The notes under the pieces: generated by a model
Told to the model about the DNA's origin: nothing
The model's input: only the letters and a program-made list of their open reading frames with translations
Databases searched by the model: none
Part shown: positions 6,067-6,090 of the stretch, in pieces
Layout of the letters: each line of letters starts with the position of its first letter
Numbering within the stretch: the stretch's first letter is position 1
Translations under genes and position numbers: made by a program
Assembly: GCA_013153915.1 (NCBI GenBank)
Contig: JAADDL010000172.1
Location: forward strand, 1-6,090
Direction of reading: 5' to 3'
DNA from: Campylobacterota bacterium
GTDB lineage: Bacteria; Campylobacterota; Campylobacteria; Campylobacterales; JALSKU01
DNA: 6,090 bases

Positions 6067-6090
6067 TTTTAAAATCCTAAATCGGGAAAA

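Overview
The window looks like chromosomal DNA of a Campylobacterota (epsilonproteobacterial) species. It is AT-rich, uses AAGGA-type ribosome sites, carries a fused CcsB-CcsA cytochrome c synthetase typical of that phylum, and has an MCE/Mla-type locus in the order permease - ATPase-like - MCE protein, as I recall it from Campylobacter and Helicobacter. The genus cannot be fixed by reading alone; a Sulfurimonas-like organism would fit.

Layout. Positions 1-1961, all on the minus strand, hold a phospholipid-transport (Mla/MCE) operon. It is read leftward from a good sigma70-type promoter at 2012-2040: mlaE-like permease (1197-1961), a strongly degenerate MlaF-like ATPase remnant (754 to about 1218), and an mlaD-like MCE protein (1-772, cut by the window start). 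The ATPase-like gene is the oddest object here. It matches only the part of an ABC ATPase after the Walker A region, its first codons overlap the end of mlaE, its Q-loop, signature and Walker B motifs are all replaced, and no ATG, GTG or TTG lies before the point where homology begins.

Across a divergent intergenic region (1962-2135), positions 2136-5309 on the plus strand encode CcsBA, the inner-membrane protein that exports heme and attaches it to periplasmic c-type cytochromes. All four expected histidines and the WWD heme-handling motif are visible. Thirteen bases downstream, 5323-5775 encodes a small exported, cysteine-containing TPR-like protein that is probably co-transcribed.

A long hairpin (5783-5831) separates this pair from a convergent 41-residue single-pass membrane protein on the minus strand (5830-5955), which has a clear ribosome site and a consensus TATAAT upstream. 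The last 130 bases are an intergenic region with that leftward promoter, a one-helical-turn direct repeat at its -35 position, and a rightward promoter for a gene beyond the window.

How they work together: the left block would move lipids between the membranes; the right block matures cytochromes c for respiration. No mobile element, CRISPR array, tRNA or rRNA was seen.
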